From positions 27,185,213 through 27,249,212 of the forward strand of contig NC_090943.1 of the NCBI RefSeq assembly GCF_040807025.1: a stretch of 64,000 bases of DNA, given 5' to 3'. Position 1 is the stretch's first letter. Every line of letters begins with the position of its first letter. The DNA comes from Struthio camelus (lineage: Eukaryota > Chordata > Aves > Struthioniformes > Struthionidae). Below the pieces are notes generated by a model, which saw only the letters and a program-made list of their open reading frames with translations, did not search any database and was not told where the DNA came from. Position numbers and translations under genes: made by a program. Shown here one piece after another: positions 15,401 through 30,400 of this stretch.

Positions 15401-18400
15401 AGTTTGGGTTCTGGACTATGTGTACTGTGATTTGTGCACGCGCTCAGGGCTGCAGTGCAATGTCAGCGAGTGTTTCTGGTGGCCTCCCTAGGGCTAGGGT
15501 GGGATTCAGGTGAGATTTCGTCTTTCTGAGCTAAGTTGCTCAGCGGGTAGCCAGGAGTGAGTCATCCCATTCTAAGGTCTGAATCTAAAGCGGGATGAAT
15601 TGGCAAGTCTCTCTGCCTTACCTGTTAAAGGGCCCCAGATGACTAACTTAGAACAGATGCCTGTCCTTTAGCTGATGGAAGCTAGATAAAATGAATGTCA
15701 TTTTTGATGTCAGATTAATAAGTAGATTATAGCCTTTAGACTAAGCAACCCTGTGCACTGTGAGTTTAAAGTTTAAGTCCAGCTCTCAGCAGATTTCTGA
15801 GCGTGTTCTAGCTTGCATTCTGCTAGCGGCTGGGGACTATGAAGGCCTCCTCCTAGAAATCTGTTTCCAAGAGCAAAGCTATTTTGACTAGCACAGCTGT
15901 AAAAATTAATTGCATGTCTAATTAAGTATTTTCTGCATTAATTACAGTTATATGTTCCGTTTCAGATGTAAGTTAGAACTAATGCTCAGTTTGACTAAAC
16001 ATTGCATAGCAGTCTCTCATAAATGGCAAAGGTGAAAACCACAAGTATATAGGGTTAAGCATAGTTGTTGGAGCTCACCTTTGAACTGTGATAGCGTTCT
16101 CTTATTTTTTTTAACCATGCTTTGCCTCAAATATGTGGCATTTTTAGGCTAAAAGGGATATGTCCTATTCTTTGTTTAAGATCGATTAATTTGAATGTCT
16201 GTGAACTTTGTATAAATATAAAAATAGTATTTGGCAGCCTCTTGATTTTTACTTTTTATTCACAAATACTGACTGACAAAATTCTGGCAGATTTTTGAAT
16301 CTGAAAATTCAGGAGGGTGAAGCTCACAACATTTTTTGCCCAGCATATGACTGTTTCCAGCTTGTGCCAGTAGACATCATAGAAAGTGTGGTTTCCAAGG
16401 AGATGGACAAAAGATACCTACAGTTTGACATTAAGGTAAATTATCAAACTGTTTCTATATTTTTGAGATGTATTTCATTTTACTATAAATGTCATGCAGC
16501 TTCTGTGTAAAACGCTGCAATATGTCTATAACTTTCCAGGTAGAAATGAACAAATGAATACATGCACTGAATTATTGACTGTCTTACGTACCACAATATG
16601 ACTACTTGAGATAGCGCCAAAAAAAAAGAATGGCCCTTATATTTATTCCTCAAGTACAAATTCAGTACTTCCATAATGTGTAATCTCATGTAGCATTAAT
16701 AAAATTTTTGATCAAGCTAATGTGCATAACAAACAGGTGATATGAAGCTTTTAGTCTGTCAGACTTTTTCATGTTGACAAACTAAAGTTTTTTTAAAGAG
16801 TTTTTGAATGTTTTTTATTATTAAGAGACTGATTTCATTTACAAATGTTTGCAGTTTCCCATTTTGGAAAAATATTGCCACAGCTGAATGACTTAGAATT
16901 CTTTTTCCGTCCAGTGCTTGGTATGATTGCTATGTATAGGAAAAGAAGTTGGAAAATCTTGATTTGATTTTCCTGATTATTTTAAAAATGTTGATTTCCA
17001 TTGTTGCAACTTATTTTAAAAAGCAATCTTTTAATTAAGCTTTTCTTACTACTGAACGTAGTAACAGGCTAGTCTTTGAAATGATAATGCTGCGTTATCA
17101 GTGGTGGCAGGACAAAAGAAAGCAGGGAAACGCATTTTCCTTTGCGATACAATATAATACTTCCTGTGTGTGACAAGCCTCTCTAATACACAGTAACAAA
17201 GCCGTACACAGTAAGATGGAAATGACCAGATCTGTTTCAGTATCTTTTACATCTTCCATCTTTTAAGTGGCTTGTGATTGGCATAGTTTTAAAGGGAATT
17301 AGTGAAAGTTCCTTTTCCTCCTCGTTATTTGATGCAAGTTTCATGAAATAAGACCTGCTACATTAACAAATACAGTTTTGGAGGCGAATTTCTGATTGAA
17401 TATAATTCTAATTCCAAGTTTGCAGTTGATTGTATGGGTTCTTTTGATCAGTAAGATTTTACTTCTTTTCAACTACAGGAGCCAAAATTTCAGATTCTGT
17501 TAATGAATATATTGCCAATGCATATATAGTAGAGGTTTAGAGTAAGTTGTGTCACAAAGGAATTGACTTGCACACATGGAACATTTCGTAGGGGTTACAA
17601 ATCGTTTTGTTCTTAGCGTAAGTCTTGGGCATGAGTATAGCAAAGAAATGCCATTATAAAATGGAGATTAAATCATTCTCTTTTTGTAACTATTTTTAAA
17701 AGCATACCAAAGTAATTTTAAGATTGTTTTACGCTCTTTGGCTTTGTTCCCTCAGAGGAAGATTATGATCACAAATGGTTCTGTATCAATGATGAAATGT
17801 GTTCTTATATGTTAAATCATTCTCTTTTAATTTTTTTAAGGCCTTTGTTGAAAACAATCCTGCTATTAAGTGGTGTCCTATACCAGCCTGCGAAAGAGCA
17901 GTAAGGCTAACAAGACAAGGATCAAATTCAACAGGATCAGATGCACTCAGCTTCCCTATGCTAAAAGCCCCTGCTGTAGACTGTGGAAAAGGACATCTTT
18001 TTTGCTGGTTAGTACTAGAGGCTTATCTATGTCTACATAAACTCATAGCCACTGCTATTCTAGGTATTAATAAAAAGTCACACTTAGCACCAAGCATGCA
18101 ACAACAGTTTGCACAGGATGACATACGACTATACCATCCTGTATCCATGCATTAAATAACCTAGAGGGCACAAATATGTTGGTATTTTCGGGCACAACAA
18201 AGAGTTATAATGTTGTCTATTCCCTTTCATTATTAATTCTGTTAAATGCAAAACAGCTGCATGAAGTGTTATGATTTTCGGTTCTGAAGGGGCAGGGAGA
18301 GAAGCAGGGTGTTGGTAGAGAGATTTTTTTGTGTCTCTTCTGGACGGTTATAGTGTGATTGAAACACACGTGGCCCGTCCTGCATTATAGCACAGAAAAT

Positions 18401-21400
18401 CTGGAATTTTTGGCTCTGTCAGAATTATAGTGGACGCATCAGAAAAGCCGAAGTTTAAGGACTATGCCAGATCATTTGCTCCATACATGGCTAGTTTTGT
18501 TTGCCTGATCACTCCAATCCTTGTTTCACTTTCGGACCAGCACTTTCTCTTTACATTATCCTCTACTGAGTCTTAAATTCAGTGCAAGCTCTAGAAGGAA
18601 TATACAGGCTTAAGAGATCTAAGAAACCATCCCTCAAAGACTGCCAAAACTCTATATCCTCAGTTGTTCTATGGAGAGGACAACAAAAATAATAAAACAA
18701 AGCAGGGGGAGATAGTTCTGAAGTCTGGAGTAAGCCCTGTCCTAGTTCCGTGAGATTATCAGACTGGTGATTTAAGACTATTCTGCTCTGGAAGTGGGAC
18801 GTCCTTCTCCCTCCTGGAAAATCAAAAATGATCAACCAAAATACAGACGTTCAGACAAATTGAGTAATTCTTTTTTTCCGGGATGCGGCATTTCTCAAGT
18901 GAAGCAATGATCCAAGAAGAAGAGATCCTGAATAACCTGCTAGATTCCAATATTTTAAAACCGTTAATGAGAGAAACTTCTGATTTTATTTCTTTCCCCA
19001 TCATCTGGGGAACAAGGAGGAAAGTCGGCATAATGAAACAGCCAAGAAAGCCAGAAAATGGAACTTCACGCAAAACCTCTTGGAAAGATATTGTTAACAG
19101 TGTTTGGAGAACTCAGAAAAAAAATCCCATTGGGAACAAACAAGAAAAAGTTTGTATCTGTGAACGTATAACAAACCTTTGTGCCATCCACAAGCAGTAC
19201 CACCCTCTCATCCTCGCTTACGAGTGCTGGTCTCCTGAGAGAGAGAGAAGCAGTTTTTCCGTTAACCTGAAGTACAGAGCTGAGACCAGTCTTGTGTAAT
19301 ATATCGAGGTGGTCCTTTGAACACTGGCAGCCCCTGCTCCCTTTGCGTTGGCTGAATGTACTAGCTCCCCACAACGTCCTCTGAATGTGAAAATGTCCAC
19401 AGAGTGCATAATTTTGATGAGGAATGTCTCGCTGTTTCCTGATAATATTTCTGATGTTTTTGTGTGTGAAGGCTTTGAGATATAGCACAATCAAATATGG
19501 TTAAGATCTTAAAAAAAAAAAAAAAAACAAAAAAAAACCACCCTCACTCCATCAAGAAAATATCGAAGAAGTCCTTTCCAAGGCCTTTGTTTTAATCCCC
19601 ACAAAAGTGAATGAAGACTTTCAGCAATATCAAGAAAGTTCTCCTCACGGCTAAAGCCTTCTGCGGTACTATAAATCAGAACCATTTGCTGAGGATGGTC
19701 ATATTAGTCTTACAGTACAAAACCCTATGCATGATAGAAAGAGTTCCTCTGCAGAAAAAGAAAGTATGTTCTCAGTTCAGAGGGTTTTCATCATTACTGC
19801 ATGCTTAAAGGAAGGTTACTTTATATCGTTTAACTTAAGTCAGCACATCCCACGTTTCCAGCTTTCTGTCACTTCTGCAAGTTTTACCCATGTAATCTAC
19901 AGATTGGACTTTACAATGTCAACTGATACTGCATTTAGTGAAAGAATTTTTTCAGAGTGTATCTGTCAAAAAAAAAAACAGCCAACCCCTAGATACATAC
20001 TTACTGTTGCTTAGTAAGGGACTATCCATGAGGTTTTGTCAACGTGGAATTTCCTTTTATGGGATCTGCAGCCTTCCTGCTCACAGAAGTAAGAGAATTC
20101 TCTGGCTCTGATGAGCAAGTTTCCCTTTTTTTTATGTGCAAGTAGGAATGTTCCTCCTAAGTTCCTTTGAATTTACTCATTTTTCGTACAGTGCCTTAAA
20201 CAAAGTCTAATTTCTTATGACAAAGATATTTGTCTTATGACAAATTCTTCTCATTCTATCTAATTCTTGATTCCATTCCCTTTCAGAAAAATCGTTGTGA
20301 GTGATTTAAATGCAGGGCAAATGAGAACAGTGCACAAATCTTAACATCTGTGTATTATCAGCTAGATTCTTTCTATTAGAACCCCTTCATGCTGCTCCAG
20401 AAGCATAAGAAATTGCAGCAAGCAGACAGGTCTTCTGGAAAATGGATTTAGCAAGCACTGCACGCCTGGTTCTGCACCCTCACTCCTCACTCATTTTATC
20501 CTAGAGGGAGAGAGTCTCATTCTGGGTGAGACGCATCTCTTCAGGAATACTTGGGAAGCTGATTATGAGTTTTAACAGTGTTTTGCTATTTTGATTGATA
20601 GCAAATTCATTATATGATCCAAATAATGTCAGTGAGGAAAGAAAATACAAAAACACGTTCTTCTTGGGCTGTGCTTTCAGCCTCTTCCGGAAATGGCAGC
20701 TGAAATTTGCTACGATTTTATTAAGTACGTACTGCGCCTTCAAATAAATCCTGATGGTTATGGAGGAACGCAGTTTGGAGATGCTAACATTGTTAATTAT
20801 GATAGCCATTTGTTTTTAGTTCCCTTCATCCTGTGTTCTCATGGATTCTGTCTAAAATACAGATTTATTTCATGAAAAGTTTTCTGAGCAGTAAGCTTAT
20901 CACTCTTACTCTATCAAAATGGCATCCCAGTATAAAAATCCTTGTTTTAGGGTAGGCTGGGAAATAATCCCTTTCAGGAGAAGTTGTATAAATTCCTGTT
21001 GTGGCTATCGTGAGATTGCGCTTCGTTAACAATCCTGCTTTCTGTCCAGACCCAAAACTGCAAGGGTCAAGACATTTGGGCATTTATTTCCAGCAGGCTC
21101 TACTGGGAAAGGAAGGAGACTCAGAATAATGGGAGCTATTTTTTTCTCTCACCTGAAGGACACAAATCAGTCTTTTACCCTTGCAGGAACCTAGAAATTA
21201 TTTTCATACAATCTGAGTTAAGCTAGGGGAGCTCAACTCTTACAATATAAGGAACATAGCTTTCTTATGTATTCTGAGTTTCTGCAAGATTTGCAAGGGG
21301 CTCAGTACTATTCTAGAAATGCATTTTTTATTTCTGTATTGTTCTTTAAAATTCTCTAAAGTGTGTTTAGTTTTCTGCTTTCCAGGTCCTGAAATTTTTT

Positions 21401-24400
21401 CAGAATTTAGGAGGATAAATTAGTCTGTCTAAAAGTTCAAAAATTCAAAAACATTGAAGATTCATCTCCCCCCCCCCCGACCTGTAGTAGATTGACTAAT
21501 CAGCCTTTAACTTAAATCTGAGTTTATTAACATTAAGATTTTCCAGCTAATTCCAGTCCTCTCTGGGAACGTGTACTGTGTGAGAGGTCTTGGCTCTCTT
21601 GAAGTTGATGTTTTAAGTGTACTGTTGTCCTACAGAAGTGAAATGTGGCAGTTTTCAACTAGTGTTGAGATTTTCTTAGTACAGGCAAGATATTCACTCT
21701 AGTACAAACTTGCCCACCTGTGGAACCCTAAGTATCTTCAAAGTAGCGCTGCAGATCCTTGTGCAGTGAATTTAAACTTGTTTGATAGCAGACTGGTTAG
21801 TGGATAATAGGTTAAAAAACAGTTGTGCTGAGCTTTTCTTTGTTCACGTGTTCCTGTTTCAGATGTGGACAGGAGTGATCAGAGGGATACTGATTTGACT
21901 TCTGAAACTACATTGCAGGAAGCAGTTCACCATTTATTTGGTCTGCAGAAAACTTGCGTATGCTCCAATGCAGCTGGTGCCCATCTGAAATATACTTCCT
22001 CTGTGAATTTTTTTGTTTGATGTGGCAGACAGCTGAGGCTATTTGCTGCTTTTCCAGTAAAAGAGGGAGTCATTACAAATCTGGAGTCCATATTGACACA
22101 TCTACACCCAAGCACCATCTGGAAGCCATATAGCTGCTGCTGTGTAGTAGTGATTGCCATCTTTAAAAGTAGTAGTAATTCTAAGAAACTCAAGGGAGAC
22201 ATTTCTCTCCTGCGTCCATATAACTTAAGCTAAAGACATTTCAGTAGAGATTTGGGTGGAAAGAATGAAAATCCACAAACGCTTAATGCAGGTTGAAGGA
22301 CTTAGATCTTGTTCTGGATCAAAAAGATTGAATCTAGTTAAAGATTAATTCTTGCAAGAGAATACGGACAAATAATTCTACACAAAATGCACCTCAGCTG
22401 TAATGAACTACCTAGTTTTGGATAATCCCTTTATTCTGAGTTGATATTTACGTTTTGCACAGAAACGGTGCTAGCACTTTTTGTGGCACTAGGATAGGAG
22501 CTGGATGTAACTCAAAGTACAAACCAGTTTGTTTATTTTCCATTGTAATCTTAAAATGCTCTTTTCCTTCCCATTTAAATCCTTTAATAATCTTCGTGAC
22601 AATAATGTATGCTCGCGAGCAAGTAATCTGCGAATATTTTAAAGTAATGCTAATTGAATGAGTTTTAATCTTCCAGATTTCATTAAAGTTTGAGTGTTTT
22701 GTGATTAGTTTCCATGTTTTTTAGTTTGAACCAACACAGAACTTACTATAGGCCTTAATTTTAAATCTATAAAAGATTAGTTATTGTCCATCCATCTTAT
22801 TTTTCAGGGAATGTCTTGGTGAAGCACATGAACCTTGTGACTGTCAAACCTGGAAAGACTGGCTACAGAAAATATCTGAAATGAAGCCAGAAGAACGTAA
22901 GAGTCATGCCTGATGGCTCCTCATGTTTTTGAATTCTGTTGTGTTTTTAGAGGGTTTTTTTTTTTAGCTGCATTAAGTAAAAACTCTACATTTACTGAAA
23001 AAATAGGATAAAGGAGAAGAAAATGAAGCCCTTCCATGAAAATGAGGAGCTGCACAGCTTCATGGCTTTTAACCACATCAGCTGATGTGGAAATGTGGCA
23101 TATTAGGCATCACTAATGGTAGACTGTTCTCCTTAAACCACTCCTGCCCAGCCTGTCCTCATAAATTTGTGTATACATCAGTCAGGAGATATAAAACATT
23201 TTACCCTTCCTCTTACAGCTTTCTTTTGTAAATTTATGTGATTTATTCCTGAATATAATGTTAATTTAATTTGTCCTGGTCAATTTTAAACCTTTTAGCC
23301 CAGTCAGCACTTCTGTTTGAATTGTGCTCCATGCAGTTTATTAAAGTGTGCTTTAAACTACTTTGAGCTAAGAGGTGATAAAAATAGTGAGGTTCAGGAT
23401 AAGTTATGCAGGGAATTGTGGGGAATGGCTTAATGTTAAATAACTTCTAGTGAAACAGCTACTAAGACTTGGGTTTACACAAGACAAAAGTTTTATTGGA
23501 GTGCTCAACAGAAACAAAATAATTAAACATTAACAGTAATTGGAATAAACGCTAACATAAATTAGTTACGATTCAGAACATTTCCATAATATGTTATCCA
23601 TTTTTTTGTAAGGCATAGAAAATTATGTAAAGAGGCAAAATACACCATATTTTGTCAAACTATGCCACTTTTTCTCCTATATATTTTTCTTATGCGTATG
23701 CTATATTATATGCCATGTGTATAAAATGAGTCTATGTATACAAATAAAATATATTACACTGTATAAGTAATATGCATAATGTCATATAGATGCAAATGTA
23801 TATTTTTTTTATATGAGAAACATATATATATACATAGTGAAGACTTATGATATTCTGTCAAGAATTAAGTAAACATTTCTCTTTCCTAATCTGATTTTCA
23901 CAAAGGAGTTCACAAATACAGTTTTAACTTCTGTGCTTTTCTCATGCTTCGTATCCTCCTGTCACCCTCATAAAGTTGTGGGAGTTAGTGAGGCTTATGA
24001 AGATGCTGCCAACTGCCTGTGGTTACTAACTAACTCCAAACCATGCGCCAACTGCAAATCTCCAATTCAAAAGAATGAGGGCTGCAACCACATGCAATGT
24101 GCGAAGGTAAGAAAGCTCTTTCAAATAATTTGTTTCATACAGTTGAAACCATAATTCAGGTTGTGCGCATCATATATACATTTTATGAGCACAGATATTC
24201 CAAACCTCTGAAATTCATGCCTGTGATCTGTTGGGAGAATGGAACCTATTGAAAGAATCATACATAATTTGCAAATTGTGTTTTACATGTATTCTGAAAA
24301 TGTTTCATATTTAGTGAAGTCTGGTTGGTTGGCAAGTGAACAGCGTGATGATCAAAATTTCATAAACACATAAGCCTTGCTGGCAATACAGTAAAAAACT

Positions 24401-27400
24401 TAAGGAAACAGAAATCATTGATAGTTTCATCATTATTAATAATCTGGAAGAGAAAGAGCTTATGTAGTTGGCAGAAGATGATACATTTTAAGGACTGGTA
24501 AGCCCTAATGAAGGTTTTACCTTACGGCATGTTTTTTTGCATTATTTCTCTAACATAGCAACAAAGCAGAGAAGTTTAAATGGAAAAATGTAAAAAGGAA
24601 TTAATCAGTAGGAAGGAAAAAACAGTAAAGCAGTAATGTCGAAAGAAACTTATTGGTGCCAGCAGCCAAAAAATTAGTCATGAGTTTGGCACTGTGCTAC
24701 CAAAATAGAAAAAATATTTTTTGCCATGAGTTCAGTATCATCTGAGGATGCTTATTCCCTCAAATAGGTTAAAAGCTGCATATTTAGTATACCTCTTTAT
24801 TTCAGAAATATCTTATTTAAGCACAGCTAATATCTCATCAAAATGAATATAGTAGGCACACACTTGACATAGTTGGGTTCTGATAAAAAAGCTGAGAGAT
24901 TTAGAAAATAATTTTATTTTTTCTGGGAATTTTTCAGTCTCTCTCCGTTGCTGTCCAGATCCCATTTTCTTTATATTATCATCACATATTCTCTCTCTGT
25001 CTGTGGGACAAATTGAAGGGGCTTTTTGTTGTTTTTTTGGTGGAATTTCTTTGAGTTTGTTTGTAGCAGCAGAGAACAGATTCTCTTCTACTTTGGCTTA
25101 TGCCAAGCTTGCTGGTTATTTTTTCTTCTTCCTAAATGATTTTTTGAAGAGCTCCTGAATTCCATAGCGCTACCAAGTGTACAAGGTGTGTTGATCAGCA
25201 CAATCTGAAATTTTACAGGCTATAAGCAGAGGTAAGAGTGTTTGAAATAGTTATTCATAGAAGAATTACACTGGGGCCAATAATGAAAGAATTCAGATGC
25301 GGGATGTAACAACAATCTCGTTAGTTATCTGACAGCCGTTGTTGCCACTGACCCCATCTCAACAGAATGAAAGTATGGCTTCAGGCTTGAAAAGACTTTG
25401 GCCGTTAAACACTGCAGAATATAGATAATTTAATTTAGTATATGGTCCTGTATGGTAAAACGCTTCAAAGTGGCCCTAGAACAGCCAGATTCCTTTCCTG
25501 GAGGAGCAATCTCTGCAAACAGAAGCTGCCTCCCCTCAGCCTGGTGAAGAAGGGAGGGACGGGTCCCCTCACGGTCGTTCCAGGGCTCAGGTGCAAGGTG
25601 TAGCAGACCTCTCTCCTGTCTCTTCACCCCCAAAAGGACGGCTCAGATGCGAAGCTCCTGCCTGTGCTGCAGTAACTTCTGCTCAAATCTACCACATGAA
25701 GCGTAGAGAGCTGCAGCTGCCTCTCCTCAGTTAGCACATGCCTTGGATACTCTTTAGACATAAAACCACATTTGTGTATTTAGACAGGCACAGTACTGTT
25801 TTATGAGCCTGGTTTCCAAGGAAACCAGGCTTATGCAAGCCTGCTGTCTGGCACTTTCCTCACTCTGGTAGGTTTTTAACCTTCTGGGTACTTTGAACAA
25901 GATAAAAAAGAGCCGGAGAGGCTTCAGAGATACAAAGTTATTGCAAGTGTCATGTGACTTGGTAGGTATCTGGTGCAGAGAGCTACTTTGTACCGCCTCC
26001 AAGAGAGGGCTGAAATACCCGCTCAGCGGTTACCTCTCTGCTTGGCTCAGCCAGTGGCCGGTCAGCACAGGTGAGATTCGGGAGCCAAGCCAGCGGGGCC
26101 CCCTGGCCAGCAGCCCGCTAGGGGACATAAAACAGAGCTCAGGGTTTTGGGAGAAAACATGTGGAAATAGACGGGTGTATTTCTGAGGCTTTAAAGAGAG
26201 TGGGGAAACTGGAGGTATTGGAGGAGGGTCTGGTGTTGGGGTCAATGTTGGTGAACGCTGGGCTGCAGAGGAGGCTGTTGGAGATGCGGTGAGAGATTAG
26301 AAGATAGGGTAGAGAGATCCTGGAGGAGATAAATTGGGAGAAGTAGGATTATTAGAGTAGAAGCATGAGATTCAAATTCATAGGAAATCAAGCTTTTAGC
26401 AGTTTTGTTGCTCATGGAGCAACTTTTTTTGCTATGATTCTTTTCTTACAAAAAATATGTTGTAAGTGATTTTGAATGACAGATAAACTACCCAGTGATA
26501 TAGGCTTTAGTCTCTTATGCATGATTATTCTTATACTACCATTTCATACACGCGAGCAGCTCCAAAAAATGTTTACGAACAAAGAAGGTACTCTACAACA
26601 GCAAGAAGAAATATCCCTAGTCTGCATTGCTTTTTAGAAAAAAAGCATGGCTAAAATACCAGTAATCTCATTTCTTGAATTGATATTAAGAAAGAAGAGA
26701 AGGGAAAATATTACAGAAGACTGAGATTTGACCTGAATTTTATCATTTCTTTAGAGGAAATGTTTTTGGTTGTTCCACAGATAAAGCTAGTTGGGCGTTT
26801 TTAAGGTTTTAAGTGCCCTTTTCACCTCATAGCAGATATTAACTCATAGCACTTTGTTCACATTCACTGACTACAAAGATATCAGCAGTCTTGCAGCTGG
26901 AAACAGTAGATTTCAGAAGGATCTCTCTTAATCTGCTGATACTGATCGCAGTACAGACAGCACTAGAACTGAGTGGAAAACTCTTCTTTTCTACCTGGAG
27001 AATATTTAAGATTCTGAAAAACACTGCTTTCCAAATTGGAAAGAAAGTCAAAATCTTGAACATTTTTCATGAACCAACAGCTGAAGAAAATTCAGGTAAG
27101 GTCAGTTGAAACACTGCATTCCGATAATGGAAATGTTTTGTTTTAGTTTGGAACATTTAAAGTCATATTTATGTATAAATTATTTGTTTCATTTTAATGA
27201 CATTGAAATTAAACTTACTGATAATTTTGCATCTCACGTTAAAGGTAGGAAATTTCTTAAAGCCAGCCCTTTCTCATAAACAGTTTCTGTGTCACTTAAA
27301 CAACAGGACTGTCTTGTTTTTAAAACAAGCAGCAAAGAAACCCCTCCCCCCAAAAAGACCTAACTAGATGTATTTATCATTTGATATATTCCACCCACTT

Positions 27401-30400
27401 GAAATTTAACTTGTAGATCCAACACAATACTGTGATCTGAGGAACAAAAATTATGACTGACATGATTTGATACCACAGATCTTCTGTAGTATGTAAAGCC
27501 TCCTCAAACGTTTCATTTTTGCCCTAAACACACTCAGGATGATGTTAACCCTTCAGTTGTTTATGGTAGAATAATGATGCCTATCTGCGAATCTACAATG
27601 TATCAGCTTCTTTTTTTCCTCTTGTTCTTTCTCTTCTAAAGTGCAAATATGACTTTTGCTGGATATGCTTAGAAGAATGGAAGAAGCACAGCTCTTCCAC
27701 TGGAGGCTATTACAGATGCACTCGCTATGAAGTTATTCAACACGTAGAGGAACAGTCCAAAGAGATGACAGTAGAGGTAACAGATGAAAATATTTGTTTA
27801 AAAAACAGCACAAAGGTTGCGATTTTCTATTTAAGATGGGTTGCATAAAATTCTTCCCAATTTTAAATGGGAGTTTTAAATGGGAAAATATCGCTGTGAA
27901 TATATTGAAGAGACGAAATGAAAACACTGCTTATTTGTGGGTAACAGCATAAGATATCATTCTGTTGTGGGCTTTTTTAACAACCGCTAGCTGAATTTAG
28001 ACAAGTCATTTTACTTCTCTGTGCCATGGTTTCCTTCTGTAGAATGGGCGTTCTGGTACTTCAATTAGTTATTGTGCCTTACAGAAGACTTGTCTTAACC
28101 TTGGCATTGGGAAAGTCTGCTTAAAAGTAGCATGCATGCACAGCATATTAACCTTGTAGCTATAGTATTTGCAGACTTAAATTTTTTTTTTTCAAAAATT
28201 GCATTTGTCTGTTTTCTTACATGGTACTCATTAGCATTGGATATAATGCTTTATGTATCGTGGCAACAGACACAGTTAGTTATCTAATTATATGTAATGA
28301 TGTTTGTTAAATTAAACCATAAGATTTATCTGGTTTCGTTTTGTTTTCTTTCTCACCTCTTATTTTCTAGGCTGAAAAGAAACACAGAAGATTTCAAGAG
28401 CTTGATAGGTTTATGCACTATTACACAAGGTTTAAGAACCATGAACTTAGCTACCAGGTGTGGGTCAAGCCATTTTTACTAATTTTTCCATTTCATTCAT
28501 CCCAAAATAATTAACTTAGTGTTTCATTTATTTTCTTGCTTTAGTTAGAACAGCGCCTTCTAAAAACAGCCAAAGAAAAGATGGAGCAATTGAGTAGAGC
28601 GCTCAGTGGAAGTAAGTTGAACTTGTTAGTATTTGCCATAATCTGTGAATTTGATTTGAAATCAAATAAAATCTGTTATAGCTGAACCTTCTTTTGGATA
28701 GAGCTGATTTCAGTCTGCTGTGTGATGTGATCTCTCTAGCACTGGAACTCAAAGGTTGTGGATAAAAGCTAAATGTAGTTTGTAGGGTAAATTTTATGTC
28801 TCTAAAGACACAGGAAAAACAGCATTAGTAAGAGAGAAGCTAATATTCTGGGCTTGTTTCTTATAATTAAGAACACTGCATAATCGTTTAGAACCTGATA
28901 TTGTATCCTTGCAAAATATTTAACTGACATGCACATAAATTTCACTATTTTGGAGGAAAACTCTTACAGTAAAAGAAATACTGACATCAGCAGGAAAAGA
29001 CTCTCACAGTGCTTATAATATCATCACCTTACAGCTGAGGGAGGCTGTCCTGATACCACATTCATTGAAGATGCTGTACAAGAGCTTCTAAAAACTCGCC
29101 GCATTCTCAAGTGTTCTTATCCATATGGATTCTTTTTGGAGCCTAAAAGCACAAAGAAAGAAATATTTGAACTTATGCAGGTAATAAATGCATATATGTT
29201 GCTTTTATAGTGTCACTTTTTTGGAAGTATTAGTTTTCTGTGTCACCTTGTGGTTTTTGTGGTGTAAGACTGATATGCCTTGTGTTTATAACCAAGTTTG
29301 GAAATAAATGCATTTTTATTCTATAAGACAGTAGCTTTTAGTTCAATCTTAGAGTGAATTAAAATACACTTTGCTGCAGGAGGAGGAGGGAAAGGGACAG
29401 GTGGATGAGGAAAAAAGAGGAAAACTATTTACTGTTATCCTCATTTTCGGAAGGTAACATTTCAGCTGAATTCTCGTTCTGAACCAGCCTCATAGCCCAA
29501 AGACAAAAGATGCTTTCCACAAAGAGCTCTTCCCCTGGCTCCTAGCAAGTAGCAAGCAGCAATACTTACATCTCTCAGACTGCAGAGTGGCCTGCAGTGG
29601 CGGGGCAGGGGTTATTCTTAGCCCTAGAATAACGGCATGCAATCTTTATCTCCTTTCCCAACTTTTCTCTCCTGTTTTTTCCCTGCTAACGTGTCTGACA
29701 CATGAGCGGGGGGCAAGAAATGGAGAGTACCTCTGTGGTGATGGCATGATCTGGGCTGGGCAGGGCGCTGCTGCCTCCTTCCTTCCCGTAGGGCGCTGAA
29801 CCTGTGTGATGCATGCGTGTGTGCAGGGAACTCTACTCCAAGTGGGAGGGCAGAAGTCAGGTCGGTAAAGGGATAGGCTAGAAGGGCAGGTATTCTGGGG
29901 CGGCGAATGGGTGATGTGGCTTGTTACACTCAGAGGAACTAGGGAACTAGAATTCAGAGAGCAGGAGTTTGAGTGTGCATCTACATATGGGATGGGATGG
30001 AGCCAAGGCCAAATCAGCACAGGAAAGATGAGAAAAGCAGTAAAGTTGCCGGGCTGCTGGAGCAGGCTTCTAGGTGTGCACTGAGCACTTCAGGGCCTGG
30101 CGTGGTCGTTACCTAGCTCTAAGTCTTACTGATGAATCAAGGCTGTTGTGTTAGACAAAGTACTGAACGCTGAATAAAAAGGTGATTCCTGCTTCCAGCT
30201 AACTTTGTATCAAAGAACAGGGGGAGAAGCCGAAAACAAGCTCTTACAGGTCATCCTGCTAAGCAGATTCTCAGTATGTCTTTTCTGTAGTCATAACAAT
30301 TCTAATAGTAATTATTTGAGAGCTGGTGTTTCAAGGGCCTCCTGCTGGACGATATTTTCAGGAAAACGGAAATCATTCAGTTCAGTGTTTATGGTGGAGT

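Noticed and set aside
29646-30020. 124-codon minus-strand frame in an ANKIB1 intron
   Set aside because: Low-complexity Pro/Ser/Cys-rich peptide from purine-rich DNA, no family match, inside a normal intron.
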